64,000 bases of DNA from Clostridia bacterium (GCA_017549565.1 JAFYUI010000029.1:1-64000), one strand, 5' to 3'. Counted from the stretch's first letter, positions 15,539 to 26,241 are shown. Numbers and translations are program-made. Notes: generated by a model from the sequence alone, not told the origin.

Positions 15539-16696
15539 TTATTCAAAGAAATCTTTAATTTTATCCATAAAACTTTTGCGAGTTTTATAGTTTGTATCGC
15601 TTGAAAGATTTTCAAATTCTTTCAATTTTTCTTTTTGTTCTTTGGAAAGGTTTTTGGGAATTTCAACCACAATTTTTACATATTGGTCGCCCTTGCCCGA
15701 ATAGTTAAGGCGCTGTATTCCCTTACCCTTAAGCTTGAACTCATCACCCGGCTGTGTGCCCTCATGAATGGTGAATTTAACCTTTCCGTCAAGAGTTGGC
15801 ACGGTTATATCCGCACCCAAAGCCGCCTGAACAAAGGTGATGGGAATTTCGCAATAAACATCATAACCGCTGCGGTTAAAAATGGGGTGTGGGCGCACAT
15901 TAACATTTATTCTAAGGTCGCCCGAGGGACCGCCGTTTACACCGCTGTCACCCTTGCCACGCATATTTATAACCTGACCGTCATCAATACCTGCGGGAAT
16001 TTCAACAACCTCTTCAACAGTGTGGCGAATTCTACCCTTGCCGTTACATTTTTGGCAGGGGTTTTCAATTACCTTTCCCTTGCCGTTACAATGACTGCAA
16101 ACGGTTTGGGTTTGGAAAACACCAAACGGGGTGCGCTGTGCCGAGGTTACCCTACCGCTACCGTTACAAACGGGACAGGTTTTAGTGGTTGTGCCTTTTT
16201 TAGCACCGCTGCCGCCACATTCATCACAGGTGTCGATTTTGGTTACCTTAACGGTCTTTTTACAACCCTTTGCCGCCTCTTCAAACGAAATATTAACTGC
16301 GGCAGAGGCATCGTTACCACGCTTTGGAGCATTGGGGTTTGACCGTCTTCCGCCACCGCCGAAGCCGCCGCCAAAGAACGAACCAAATAAATCGCCCAAA
16401 TCACCAAAGTCGCCAAAATCACCGGTAAAGCCGCCGCCATAACCGCCGCCCGCACCAAAGTTAGGGTCAACACCCGCGTGGCCAAATTGGTCATAGCGTG
16501 AACGCTTTTCCTTGTCGGACAGCACCTCGTATGCCTCGTTAACCTCTTTAAAGGATTTTTCGGCCTGTGCGTCCCCCGGGTTTAAGTCGGGGTGGTATTT
16601 TTTTGCGGCTTTTCTATATGCTTTTTTTAGCTCGTCGTCAGAGGCCGACCTGTCAACCCCTAAGACCTCATAATAATCTCTTTTATTATCAGCCAA
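15539..16696 (-). CDS. dnaJ: Chaperone protein DnaJ
   Basis: The 385-aa protein is a complete type I DnaJ: J domain with HPD at residues 35-37, glycine/phenylalanine-rich region (about 78-120), four CxxCxGxG zinc motifs (about 150-215; seen as [32 protein letters not shown]) and the C-terminal substrate domains. It stimulates DnaK ATP hydrolysis. The start is TTG at 16696 with TAGGAG eight bases upstream; this gives the family-like N-terminus [13 protein letters not shown]. It is the last gene of hrcA-grpE-dnaK-dnaJ but is separated from dnaK by a repeat element. Confidence 0.95.
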   Translation of the reverse strand: MADNKRDYYEVLGVDRSASDDELKKAYRKAAKKYHPDLNPGDAQAEKSFKEVNEAYEVLSDKEKRSRYDQFGHAGVDPNFGAGGGYGGGFTGDFGDFGDLGDLFGSFFGGGFGGGGRRSNPNAPKRGNDASAAVNISFEEAAKGCKKTVKVTKIDTCDECGGSGAKKGTTTKTCPVCNGSGRVTSAQRTPFGVFQTQTVCSHCNGKGKVIENPCQKCNGKGRIRHTVEEVVEIPAGIDDGQVINMRGKGDSGVNGGPSGDLRINVNVRPHPIFNRSGYDVYCEIPITFVQAALGADITVPTLDGKVKFTIHEGTQPGDEFKLKGKGIQRLNYSGKGDQYVKIVVEIPKNLSKEQKEKLKEFENLSSDTNYKTRKSFMDKIKDFFE

Positions 16697-16716
16697 AATA
16701 AATTCTCCTAAAAAAT

Positions 16717-16731
16717 CGTTGCTTTGCAACG
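16717..16731 (-). terminator. Small hairpin with T-run just before dnaJ
   Basis: On the minus strand CGTTGC-AAA-GCAACG is followed by ATTTTTT and then the dnaJ ribosome site. It could weaken read-through from dnaK into dnaJ, or be a leftover of the neighbouring repeat. Confidence 0.4.
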
Positions 16732-16744
16732 CTTAAAATAATAT

Positions 16745-16850
16745 GTAATAAGTAATAGTGAATAGGTTATGTGTTTTGCAAAGCAAAACGATATATATCG
16801 TCCGCAAGCGGACACCTTACCTATTCACTCTTCACTATTACCTTTTCACT
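16745..16850. repeat. Palindromic repeat element between dnaK and dnaJ (copy 1)
   Basis: About 23-base imperfect inverted ends (16745-16767 and 16818-16840; built of TAATAGTGAATAGG-like sequence) flank three small palindromes: GTTTTGC/GCAAAAC, CGATATATATCG and GTCCG-CAAG-CGGAC. The right half, from TATATCGT through the hairpin to ACACCTTACCT and TTCACT repeats, recurs at 40183-40238 with a different stem. It codes for nothing. Confidence 0.65.
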
Positions 16851-18708
<1,858 letters not shown>

Positions 18709-18733
18709 TTACTCCTTTAAATATATAAATGTT

Positions 18734-19225
18734 TTAATTTGCTACTTGAACCATTGCAGGTCTTATAACAGTCGAGCCGATTTTATAGCCCTTTTGCAAA
18801 ACCTGTGTAATGGTGTTTTCAGCGACTGTTTCATCTTCAATATGCATTACTGCCTCGTGAAGTTCGGGGTTAAAGGTGTCGCCAACCTTTGCAATTTCTT
18901 CAATACCTAAATTGCCTGCAACGCCCTCAAACTGCTTAACAATCATTTCAATGCCTTTGATATAATCCTCGCTTCCCTTTTCGGAAAGAGCGGCGCGGTC
19001 AATGTTGTCTAAAATTGGTAAAAGCTGTTTTATAAGCCCTGCCTTTGCAAATTCGGCAACGGTCAGCTTTTCGCGTTCGGTGCGTTTTTTGAAATTATCA
19101 AATTCAGCGGCGGTGCGAAGAAGTAAATCGTTTTTACTTTCAAGCTCGGCCTTTAAATTTTCAATTTCTATGTCTTTTTTGTTCTTTTTCTTTTCCGTTT
19201 TAACGGTATCTTTATTCTCGTCCAC
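18734..19225 (-). CDS. grpE: Nucleotide exchange factor GrpE
   Basis: The 163-aa protein has a charged N-terminal coiled coil (residues about 1-75, with AEFDNFKKRTEREK) and a C-terminal beta domain with FNPELHEAVMH and LQKGYKIGSTVIRPAMVQV, the GrpE signature. It releases ADP from DnaK. The start is GTG at 19225, with GGAGGA overlapping the end of hrcA; the two genes are four bases apart. Confidence 0.96.
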   Translation of the reverse strand: MDENKDTVKTEKKKNKKDIEIENLKAELESKNDLLLRTAAEFDNFKKRTEREKLTVAEFAKAGLIKQLLPILDNIDRAALSEKGSEDYIKGIEMIVKQFEGVAGNLGIEEIAKVGDTFNPELHEAVMHIEDETVAENTITQVLQKGYKIGSTVIRPAMVQVAN

Positions 19226-19229
19226 TTAA

Positions 19230-20258
19230 TCAATCCTCCATATCCTTTTGTGCCTCATAAATAAGTGCGCCAAGATTTTTTGCAATATATTCAATATTTG
19301 GAATAATGCGTTCATACGAAATTCGTTTTGGGGCTAAAACTGCAATATATCCACGATATTTATCAAAGCTGTTAAAGCTTGCGGCAATTATACTGCCGTC
19401 ACCCAAAAAGCTGTAACCGCTTTCGCTGCCGAAAATTACGCCGTCGCCAACCCGTTCAAACATTGAAATAATTGGGTCACGGCTTTCAATAAGCGATAAA
19501 ATTTGCCGTGCGTTTTCTTCATTACCGCTTATGTCATAAAGCTTGGAAAGTCCGCTTAAATCAACCGAAACATTTTCAATTTCACTAACCGTTTCAAAAA
19601 CGGCGGTTATAAGCGGCATTAAGCTGAAAGCGTCAAGCCCCGACATAGCAATTATGCTTTGCATATAGCCCTTTGTAAGCTCGCAAATTTCTTTTCGTTT
19701 AATTTTTTGGTCAACAATTTCATAAAAGCGGTCTAAAAGCTGTTCACTAAGATTTTGCGAAAGGCGAACAATTCTGTTTCGTGTTCGGCCGTCGTTTGTA
19801 ATTACAAGCAGCATTACCGAATTTCGACTAACCCTTAAGCACTCAACACGTTTTACAACCGCCGCATTGTTGGTCATAAGACAGCTTATTACGGGAAAGC
19901 CCGTCATATCTGAAAGTATTTTGCCCACCGCCGACGGTATTTTTTCGGGTGTTTCGGTAATTTTTTCAAAAGCGGCATCAATAAACGCCTTATCTTCATC
20001 TAAAATTTCGCCCGTTGGCATCAGCTTAGAAACATAAAGCTTAAAGCCGCTGCTTGTGGGTATTCGCCCTGCCGAGGTGTGTGGTTGCTCCAAAAGGCCA
20101 AGCTCACACAGCTCGCTCATTTCATTGCGAAGCGTTGCGGACGAGGGGGCATTTTCGATAAGTTCGGTCAAAATTTTAGAGCCCACCGGTTCGCCGGTTT
20201 CAATATATGCCTTAACAATGGCCTTTAAAACTGCTTGTTTACGGGGGGTTAGCTCCAA
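19230..20258 (-). CDS. hrcA: Heat-inducible transcription repressor HrcA
   Basis: The 342-aa protein has the N-terminal winged helix with LTPRKQAVLKAIVKAYIETG and EPVGSK, and the later HTSAGRIPTSSGF motif, diagnostic for HrcA, which binds CIRCE and represses groE/dnaK operons. TTG at 20258 is preferred because AAGGGAG lies just upstream and it gives the family-like start LELTPRK; an ATG at 20276 is possible (six residues longer) but has no ribosome site. A CIRCE lies immediately upstream, so the operon is autoregulated. Confidence 0.95.
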   Translation of the reverse strand: MELTPRKQAVLKAIVKAYIETGEPVGSKILTELIENAPSSATLRNEMSELCELGLLEQPHTSAGRIPTSSGFKLYVSKLMPTGEILDEDKAFIDAAFEKITETPEKIPSAVGKILSDMTGFPVISCLMTNNAAVVKRVECLRVSRNSVMLLVITNDGRTRNRIVRLSQNLSEQLLDRFYEIVDQKIKRKEICELTKGYMQSIIAMSGLDAFSLMPLITAVFETVSEIENVSVDLSGLSKLYDISGNEENARQILSLIESRDPIISMFERVGDGVIFGSESGYSFLGDGSIIAASFNSFDKYRGYIAVLAPKRISYERIIPNIEYIAKNLGALIYEAQKDMED

Positions 20259-20279
20259 AATTTTCACTCCCTTCATTTT

Positions 20280-20306
20280 TTAGCACTCTCGCCTTTCGAG
20301 TGCTAA
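20280..20306. promoter_or_regulatory. CIRCE operator
   Basis: TTAGCACTC (20280-20288), nine bases, GAGTGCTAA (20298-20306): a perfect match to the HrcA-binding consensus. It sits at the expected transcription start of hrcA-grpE-dnaK-dnaJ. Confidence 0.98.
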
Positions 20307-20313
20307 CAACCTT

Positions 20314-20341
20314 ATTATATCCTCATTTTTCCATTTGTCAA
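20314..20341 (-). promoter_or_regulatory. Promoter of hrcA-grpE-dnaK-dnaJ
   Basis: On the minus strand consensus TTGACA (20336-20341) and TATAAT (20314-20319) are 16 bases apart, directly upstream of CIRCE. Confidence 0.92.
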
Positions 20342-20406
20342 TAGATTTTGCAAAAATAGTTTGACTTTCCCTGACTTTTTACAAATTGTTCATATTTTAA
20401 CAATTA

Positions 20407-20435
20407 TTGCACCATTTATGTATTCGTGTTATAAT
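20407..20435 (+). promoter_or_regulatory. Promoter of the DUF2927-like lipoprotein gene
   Basis: TTGCAC (20407-20412) and TATAAT (20430-20435) are 17 bases apart. Confidence 0.75.
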
Positions 20436-20456
20436 AAGTATACGGTACACTTATTA
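20432..20456. promoter_or_regulatory. Operator-like inverted repeat at the lipoprotein gene start site
   Basis: TAATAAGT and ACTTATTA are perfect inverted copies nine bases apart, overlapping the -10 box and the presumed transcription start. Confidence 0.5.
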
Positions 20457-20477
20457 CATATTAAGGAAGTGTTTTTT

Positions 20478-21194
20478 ATGAAGCGTTTATTTTGTGTAAT
20501 TTTTGCATTGTTATTGCTGCTTACGGGTTGCTCTGCCGCACCCGATGATAACGGCACACCCTCAAACACCGATTCGGGCGAGCACAGCATTTATTATGCC
20601 GATAGGGTAAGCGTTGATAAAATGGCTTATTATTTTAATGATGTTTGCTTTGGTAACGAGTATGGTGCAACAAAGAGCATAATCACAAAATGGCAGGACC
20701 CCATTATGCTATGCATTGACGGCGTTGCCTCTATGGGTGATTATGAGGTTTTAAATGATTTTATTGATTTTTTAAATGATATTGACGGTTTCCCCGGGAT
20801 AATGGAAATTCACGATAAAGCCCAAGCAAATTTGGTGATTCATTTTTACGGTCTTGCCGAGTTTAAAAATGAGGTGGATGCACCAAATGCAGTCGGTCTT
20901 GCCACCTATAATTTCAACAACGATACGGGTGTTATAACCGATGGTGATGTTTACATCTGCACTGACGAGCCCGAAAGCGAGCGCAAATCAATCATTTTAG
21001 AGGAAATGTATCAAGTGCTTGGCCCAACAAAAGACACCCTTGTAAGAAAGGACAGTATAATTTATCAGCGAGGCAATGCACCACAGCTTTCAAAAGAAGA
21101 TAAAAGTATAATATCCTTGCTTTATAGCAGTCGCATAACCCCCGGTATGAGCATGGCCGAAAGCGAAGAAATTATTAGAGAAATTTATTACTAA
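20478..21194 (+). CDS. Lipoprotein, DUF2927-like (possible zincin-type fold)
   Basis: The 238-aa product begins with a lipoprotein signal (LLLLTGC, lipid-bearing Cys near residue 18) and should be anchored outside the membrane. The segment SIILEEMYQVLGPTKD resembles the conserved glutamate-rich helix of DUF2927 proteins, a family of unknown role. I see no HExxH zinc motif, so protease activity is doubtful. ATG at 20478 has AAGGAAG upstream. The gene stands alone with its own promoter, palindrome and terminator. Confidence is good for a lipoprotein, modest for the family. Confidence 0.6.
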   Translation: MKRLFCVIFALLLLLTGCSAAPDDNGTPSNTDSGEHSIYYADRVSVDKMAYYFNDVCFGNEYGATKSIITKWQDPIMLCIDGVASMGDYEVLNDFIDFLNDIDGFPGIMEIHDKAQANLVIHFYGLAEFKNEVDAPNAVGLATYNFNNDTGVITDGDVYICTDEPESERKSIILEEMYQVLGPTKDTLVRKDSIIYQRGNAPQLSKEDKSIISLLYSSRITPGMSMAESEEIIREIYY

Positions 21195-21200
21195 AATTAA

Positions 21201-21230
21201 AACCGCGGTAGAAAATCTACCGCGGTTATT
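21201..21230 (+). terminator. Terminator of the lipoprotein gene
   Basis: AACCGCGGTAGA (21201-21212) pairs perfectly with TCTACCGCGGTT (21216-21227) around AAA, followed by ATTTGTT. Confidence 0.82.
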
Positions 21231-21270
21231 TGTTATATTTAAAATGCGCTATCTGAATATAAATAAAGTA

Positions 21271-21375
21271 TTACATATCATTTTTACGTGATGCGTAACA
21301 TACAACCTCAATATGAATAGAGTGTTATAGTTACATATCATTTTATTCGCGATATGTAACATACAACCTCCACAT
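21271..21375. repeat. Decayed tandem duplication of the rRNA methyltransferase 3' end
   Basis: Two similar units begin at 21271 and 21331, a period of 60 bases. Unit B is the actual end of the next gene; unit A lies beyond its stop and still reads H-I-E-V-V-C-Y-A-S-R on the minus strand against H-V-E-V-V-C-Y-I-S-R in the gene. Unit B also holds a perfect 10-bp inverted repeat (21330-21339 with 21351-21360) overlapping the stop codon. Confidence 0.75.
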
Positions 21376-22486
21376 GCTCAGTATGTGGGAACATATCAAC
21401 AGGCTGAATTTTGCGCACCTTGTAACCTTTTCGTGTTAAAAACGAAAGGTCGCGCGCCAAAGTTTCAGGATTACAGGAAATATAAACCACCTTTTCGGGT
21501 GAAAGGGTTATAAGAGACCGCAAAAATTCTAAGCTTGCGCCTGCGCGTGGCGGGTCCATTATAACAAGGTCGACAGTTTCGCCTGTGACCGCAAGATTTG
21601 TCATAAATTTGCCCGCATCATCCTCATAAAATTCGATATTATCAACATCATTTAGCTGTGCATTAACCTTTGCATCCTTTACCGCATCGGCGTTAAGCTC
21701 GACACCGATTACACGCTTTGCTTTATCAGATGCCAAAATACCTATTGTACCTGTGCCGCAATAGGCATCTATCACCGTTTCATTACCATTTAAATTTGCA
21801 AATTCAAGGGCTTTGCCGTAAAGCACAGCGGTTTGGGTGGGATTTACCTGATAAAACGCCTTTGGCGAAATGCGAAAGCGTTTGCCCATAAGTTCATCTT
21901 CGATATATCCATCGCCGTAAAGCACCCTTGTTTCATTTCCAAGCACAAGGGATGTGCGTTTATTGTTTACATTTTGCACAATGGTTGTAATTTCGCTGTG
22001 GCGAGAAAGCAAAGCATTTACAAACTTACTTTCATTCGGAAAATCAGTAGTACCTGTCACAAGCACCACCATAACCTGACCCAGCGTAAAACTGCGTTTT
22101 ACAAGCACATGGCGAAGAAAACCTTTAAAGGTGTTATCATCAAAGGTTTTAAGTTTAAAGCTTTTTAAAAGTTTTCTTATAGTCACAATTATTTCATCGG
22201 CGATTTTGTCTTCTATCATGCAACTGTCAACCGGCACAATATTGTGTGTTGATGACTGATATACACCCGATAAAATCTTACCATTTTTGGTGGTGAACGC
22301 CGCCTGAACTTTATTGCGGTAATGGTATGGGTTTTCCATACCTATAATTTCGTTAATGTGGTGATACCGACCAAGCAATTTAATGCACTTAACCTGCTTG
22401 AAGCTTAACTGCCTTTCATAAGGCAAGTTTTGAAGCTGACATCCACCGCATTTTTTATAATTAGGACATTTTATATGTTCTGTCAT
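21338..22486 (-). CDS. 23S rRNA (uracil-C5)-methyltransferase, RlmD/RlmCD type, without TRAM domain
   Basis: The 382-aa protein has an N-terminal iron-sulfur cysteine set (CPNYKKCGGC, with a further Cys in VDSCMIED), the SAM-binding DAYCGTGTIGI, the DPPRAG motif and the catalytic YISCNPETLARDL with the nucleophilic Cys, all typical of RlmD-family m5U methyltransferases. It lacks the N-terminal TRAM RNA-binding domain carried by the adjacent paralog. It follows that paralog by 16 bases, so both are co-transcribed. The exact rRNA position cannot be told from sequence. Confidence 0.88.
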   Translation of the reverse strand: MTEHIKCPNYKKCGGCQLQNLPYERQLSFKQVKCIKLLGRYHHINEIIGMENPYHYRNKVQAAFTTKNGKILSGVYQSSTHNIVPVDSCMIEDKIADEIIVTIRKLLKSFKLKTFDDNTFKGFLRHVLVKRSFTLGQVMVVLVTGTTDFPNESKFVNALLSRHSEITTIVQNVNNKRTSLVLGNETRVLYGDGYIEDELMGKRFRISPKAFYQVNPTQTAVLYGKALEFANLNGNETVIDAYCGTGTIGILASDKAKRVIGVELNADAVKDAKVNAQLNDVDNIEFYEDDAGKFMTNLAVTGETVDLVIMDPPRAGASLEFLRSLITLSPEKVVYISCNPETLARDLSFLTRKGYKVRKIQPVDMFPHTEHVEVVCYISRIK

Positions 22487-22502
22487 AATTTCTCCAAATA
22501 AA

Positions 22503-23840
22503 TTATTTAATTAAAACGCCAACCGTTTCCACATGGCTTGTTCTTGGGAATAGGTCAGCAGGGGTGTATTCAACCAATTTATACCCCTCTTCCCCAAAGA
22601 TTTTAATATCGCGTGCAAATGTGGCAACATCGCAAGAAATATAAACCACACTTTCGGGGCAAAAATCGTTTGCAATAATTTTAATAAGCTCGCTGTCACA
22701 GCCCTTTCTTGGTGGGTCAACAATTACCGTATCGGGCTTAATGTTTTCACATTTAAGTTGCTCGGCGGCGGCTTTGGCATCACCGCAAATAAATCTTGCG
22801 TTTTCTACACCGTTTTCTTTGGCGTTAAATTTGGCATCTTTTACCGCTTCGGGAACAATTTCAACACCAATAACCGATTTTGCACCCTTTGCCATTGAAA
22901 GACCGATTGTACCCGCACCGCAATAAAGGTCAACGATATTTTTACCTTGTGGTTTTGCATATTCAGCGGCCTTGTTATAAAGCTTTTCGGCCATTGTGGT
23001 GTTAACCTGATAAAAAGATAAAGGTGAAAGCCGCACCTTAACCCCTGCCAAAATGTCGGTAATATAATCACTGCCGTAAAGGGTTTTGCAGTTGTCCCCC
23101 AAAATTACATTGGTGTTTTGTTTATTTATGTTAAGCACAACGCTTTTAAGGTGCTCACCGCAAATTTCTTTAAGTCGGTTTATAATAACCTCGCTTTTTG
23201 GCAAAGTGTCACCATTTATAACAAAGCAAACCATAATTTCGTTTGTTTTTTCGCCCTTGCGGATATAAAGGTGGCGAACTAAACCCTTGTGTTTTTCTTC
23301 GTTGTAAATGCTTATGTTATATTCTTTGACAAATTCGGTGACCGCATTTGAAATTTCGCTAAAAACAGGTGGCTGCAAAAGGCAGTCGCCACACTCGATA
23401 ATGCGGTGAGAATGAAACGCGTAAAAGCCCACCTCGCCCTGCTCGTTTAAAGGATATTGCGCTTTGTTGCGGTAGCGGTCGCATTTATCATATAAAATTG
23501 GTTGCGGCTCTAAATCCACACCGCCAATGCGCTTTACCGTTTCCCTTACTTTGTTTGCTTTAAGTGAAAGCTCGGCATCATAACTTATATGTCTGAAAAC
23601 ACAGCCGCCGCAACGGTTAAAGCTTCGGCAGTCGTTTTCAATTCTCGCTTTTGACGGGGTGATTATTTCAAGCGCCTTGCCGTAAGCGTATGTCTTTTTA
23701 ACCTTTAACGCTTTTACCTTTACAATGTCGCCAACAGCAGTAAGCGGTACAAAAACCGCCATGCCGTCCACCTTACCGACGCCGCTTCCTTCGTTTGTAA
23801 CATCAACAATTTCCATAATAAATTCATCGTTTTTACGCAT
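22503..23840 (-). CDS. rlmD: 23S rRNA (uracil-C5)-methyltransferase, RlmD/RlmCD type, with TRAM domain
   Basis: The 445-aa protein starts with a TRAM domain (residues about 5-60, with GVGKVDGMAVFVP), followed by CRSFNRCGGCVFRH for the iron-sulfur cluster, DLYCGAGTIGLS for SAM, VDPPRKGCD and the catalytic YISCDVATFARD. It methylates uracil at C5 in 23S rRNA. ATG at 23840 is used because GGTGGGG lies just before it. It and the downstream shorter paralog share the fold and probably modify different uracils, as two RlmD-type enzymes do in many Firmicutes. Confidence 0.9.
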   Translation of the reverse strand: MRKNDEFIMEIVDVTNEGSGVGKVDGMAVFVPLTAVGDIVKVKALKVKKTYAYGKALEIITPSKARIENDCRSFNRCGGCVFRHISYDAELSLKANKVRETVKRIGGVDLEPQPILYDKCDRYRNKAQYPLNEQGEVGFYAFHSHRIIECGDCLLQPPVFSEISNAVTEFVKEYNISIYNEEKHKGLVRHLYIRKGEKTNEIMVCFVINGDTLPKSEVIINRLKEICGEHLKSVVLNINKQNTNVILGDNCKTLYGSDYITDILAGVKVRLSPLSFYQVNTTMAEKLYNKAAEYAKPQGKNIVDLYCGAGTIGLSMAKGAKSVIGVEIVPEAVKDAKFNAKENGVENARFICGDAKAAAEQLKCENIKPDTVIVDPPRKGCDSELIKIIANDFCPESVVYISCDVATFARDIKIFGEEGYKLVEYTPADLFPRTSHVETVGVLIK

Positions 23841-23887
23841 TTTCACCCCACCTTTCTTATTTTTAAAAAGTATACCATAAAACGCAA

Positions 23888-23919
23888 AAAAATAAAAGCC
23901 CAAACGGGCTTTTATTTTT
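23888..23919 (-). terminator. Terminator of the ior-paaK-ACT operon
   Basis: A 14-bp perfect stem with core AAAAGCCC/GGGCTTTT and an AAAC loop is followed on the minus strand by a T-run. It lies directly after the ACT-protein stop. Confidence 0.88.
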
Positions 23920-24349
23920 AGTTAATACCTAATTTTTCGGCAGTAGCAACCGTAATGCCGTTTTTTTGCAAAAGGGCTGCAACCTCATCCGCCTCGGCAA
24001 GCTGTAAAATCATATAAGCATTTTCATCAGCGTGGCCGAAAATTGAATACATATAGCTAACATCAACATTTGCCTTTGCCAAAACCTGTAAAAGTGTGTT
24101 AAGGCCACCCGAAACATTGGGCACCGCAACCGCCAAAACATCGGTTGTAGTGGCAATGGCGCCGTTTTCCTTTAAAACAGTTAATGCTTTTTCGGTGTCA
24201 TCAGCAATAATGCGAAGAAGACCATAGTCGGTAGTTTCAGCAATATTTAAAGCGCGAAGGTCGATTTTGTTGTCAGCCAAAAGCTGTGTAATTTCTAAAA
24301 GGCGACCGGCCCTGTTTTCTAAAAATACAGTAATTTGTTTAATTGCCAT
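23918..24349 (-). CDS. Tandem ACT-domain protein
   Basis: The 143-aa protein is made of two ACT domains (about 3-70 and 71-143; first motif FLENRAGRLLEITQLLADN, second GGLNTLLQVLAKANVDVSYMYS). ACT domains bind amino acids and related small molecules. It is the last gene of the iorA-iorB-paaK operon, 14 bases after paaK; this pairing is widespread in Clostridia and methanogens. It probably senses an aromatic amino acid or its 2-oxoacid, but this is inferred from context. Confidence 0.88.
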   Translation of the reverse strand: MAIKQITVFLENRAGRLLEITQLLADNKIDLRALNIAETTDYGLLRIIADDTEKALTVLKENGAIATTTDVLAVAVPNVSGGLNTLLQVLAKANVDVSYMYSIFGHADENAYMILQLAEADEVAALLQKNGITVATAEKLGIN

Positions 24350-24363
24350 TTTAAAGTCCCTCC

Positions 24364-25662
24364 CTATATTTTGCGCTTATCGATGATACGAACTGCCTTG
24401 CCTTCGCTTCTTGCAATGGTTTTAGGTTCAACAAGGCGAACTTTTGCATAAATGCCAAGCATTGCTTTAAGTGCGGCAACAAGGTCTTTTTCCATTTCGG
24501 TAATGCGACCAAGCGAATCAGAGAAGATTTCAGGTGTCATTTCAACCAAAACTTCAATAGTGTCGCTGTGGTTTACACGGTCAACAATGATTTGATAGTT
24601 TGCGGGATAACCATTTTCCAAAAGCACTGCTTCGATTTGTGACGGGAATACATTAACACCCTTAACAATAAGCATATCGTCGCTTCTGCCCATTGGCTTG
24701 TGCATTTTGACAAGGGTACGACCGCAAGAGCACTTTTCACGGCTTAAAACGGTAATATCCTTTGTGCGATAGCGAAGAAGCGGGAAACCTTCTTTAGTTA
24801 TTGAAGTGAATACCAATTCACCTTGACTGCCTTCGGGTAAAACCTCCAAAGTATCGGGGTCGATAATTTCAGCAATAAAGTGGTCCTCGTTAATATGCAT
24901 ACCTGTTTGTTCGCTGCATTCAAAGGCAACACCGGGGCCGCTTGTTTCGGTAAGACCGTAAATATCATACGCCTTAATGCCAAGCTGTTTTTCAATATCG
25001 TGGCGCATTTCTTCGCTCCACGCTTCCGCACCGAAAATACCTGCTTTTAATTTAATTTGGTCGCGGAGTCCTCGTTCGTGAATGCTTTCTGCCAAATATT
25101 CGGCATAAGATGGCGTACAGCAGATAATGGTGGCGCCCAAATCGGTCATGAACTGTAACTGTCTATCAGTATTACCTGAAGACATTGGAAGTGTTAAACA
25201 ACCAACCTTGTGACTGCCGCCGTGCATACCCGAACCACCTGTAAAAAGGCCATAACCGTAAGCAACCTGGCAAACATCCTCATTAGTACCGCCTGCCGCA
25301 ACAATAGCACGAGCACAGCAGTCTTCCCACAAATCAACATCGTGCTGTGTGTAAAATGCCACAACACGCTTACCTGTGGTGCCCGATGTAGAATGAATAC
25401 GAACACAGTTTTTAAGGTCAGTACCCAAAAGACCATAGGGGTAAGCATCTCTTAAATCGTCCTTGGTTAAAAACGGAAGCTTATGTAAATCGTTGATACC
25501 CTTAATATCATCGGGTGTTACACCCTTTTCTTCCATCTTTTTGCGGTAGTAAGGCACATTATCCCAAACATGCTTTACCTGTGCCACAAGTCGTTCGTTT
25601 TGAAGTGCAACCATCTCTTCACGGCTGGCACACTCCATTTCCTTTTGATAATAATTAGCCAT
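24364..25662 (-). CDS. paaK: Phenylacetate-CoA ligase family protein
   Basis: The 432-aa adenylate-forming enzyme has the phosphate loop STSGTTGKR (residues 91-99), the DIYGLTETSGPG motif and a C-terminal KGVNVFPSQIEAVL. It activates an aryl acid such as phenylacetate or indoleacetate with ATP and CoA, or runs backwards to save ATP from aryl-CoA. It lies seven bases after iorB (minus strand), between the 2-oxoacid oxidoreductase and the ACT protein, which supports an aromatic substrate. The length is typical. Confidence 0.92.
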   Translation of the reverse strand: MANYYQKEMECASREEMVALQNERLVAQVKHVWDNVPYYRKKMEEKGVTPDDIKGINDLHKLPFLTKDDLRDAYPYGLLGTDLKNCVRIHSTSGTTGKRVVAFYTQHDVDLWEDCCARAIVAAGGTNEDVCQVAYGYGLFTGGSGMHGGSHKVGCLTLPMSSGNTDRQLQFMTDLGATIICCTPSYAEYLAESIHERGLRDQIKLKAGIFGAEAWSEEMRHDIEKQLGIKAYDIYGLTETSGPGVAFECSEQTGMHINEDHFIAEIIDPDTLEVLPEGSQGELVFTSITKEGFPLLRYRTKDITVLSREKCSCGRTLVKMHKPMGRSDDMLIVKGVNVFPSQIEAVLLENGYPANYQIIVDRVNHSDTIEVLVEMTPEIFSDSLGRITEMEKDLVAALKAMLGIYAKVRLVEPKTIARSEGKAVRIIDKRKI

Positions 25663-25668
25663 TTTAAA

Positions 25669-26241
25669 TTACGCCTCTCTACCTAAAGCAAAAGCTTTTT
25701 TGTTAAGCTCTAAGAATTTTGCAGGAACACTTTTTTCAATAGCGTCTAACCATTCATCTTCAGTAAAATCAAAATATTTTGAAAGTTTACCCATAAGCAC
25801 GATATTAACCGCTTTAGAATTACCTGCCGCTTCTGCAAGCGATAAAGCATCAAAAGCATCTAAATCAACACCAAGGTTTTTGATTTTCGCCTCTAATTCG
25901 GCGGGATATTCGCAAGCACCGATAATAACAGGCATTGGGTTTACCTGTTGGGTGTTGGTAATCATTTTACCGCCTTGTTTTAAATATTCAACCCAACGAG
26001 CTGCCTCCAACATCTCGAAAGAAACGATAAAATCTGCTTCGCCTTTGTCAATAACGGGTGAATAAACCTTATCGCCGTATCTAACATAGGTCACAACACT
26101 GCCGCCGCGTTGGCTCATACCGTGAACCTCGCTAACCTTAACATCGTAACCCTTTGATAAAAGAATTCGGCCCAAAAGCTTACTTGCAAGTAATGTACCC
26201 TGTCCGCCAACGCCGACAATCATAATATTTTTTGTTTGCAT
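25669..26241 (-). CDS. iorB: Indolepyruvate oxidoreductase subunit beta
   Basis: The 190-aa protein has the gamma-type fold of 2-oxoacid oxidoreductases with VGVGGQGTLLASKLLGR near the N-terminus and HGMSQRGGSVVTYVRYG. With IorA it oxidatively decarboxylates aromatic 2-oxoacids to aryl-acetyl-CoA, reducing ferredoxin. ATG at 26241 follows an AAGGAGGCG site lying in the end of iorA, so the two are coupled. Confidence 0.95.
   Translation of the reverse strand: MQTKNIMIVGVGGQGTLLASKLLGRILLSKGYDVKVSEVHGMSQRGGSVVTYVRYGDKVYSPVIDKGEADFIVSFEMLEAARWVEYLKQGGKMITNTQQVNPMPVIIGACEYPAELEAKIKNLGVDLDAFDALSLAEAAGNSKAVNIVLMGKLSKYFDFTEDEWLDAIEKSVPAKFLELNKKAFALGREA

Noticed and set aside
15635..16342. Long open frame on the plus strand inside dnaJ
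   Set aside because: It is antisense to conserved dnaJ codons, is cysteine/asparagine-rich nonsense and has no ribosome site.
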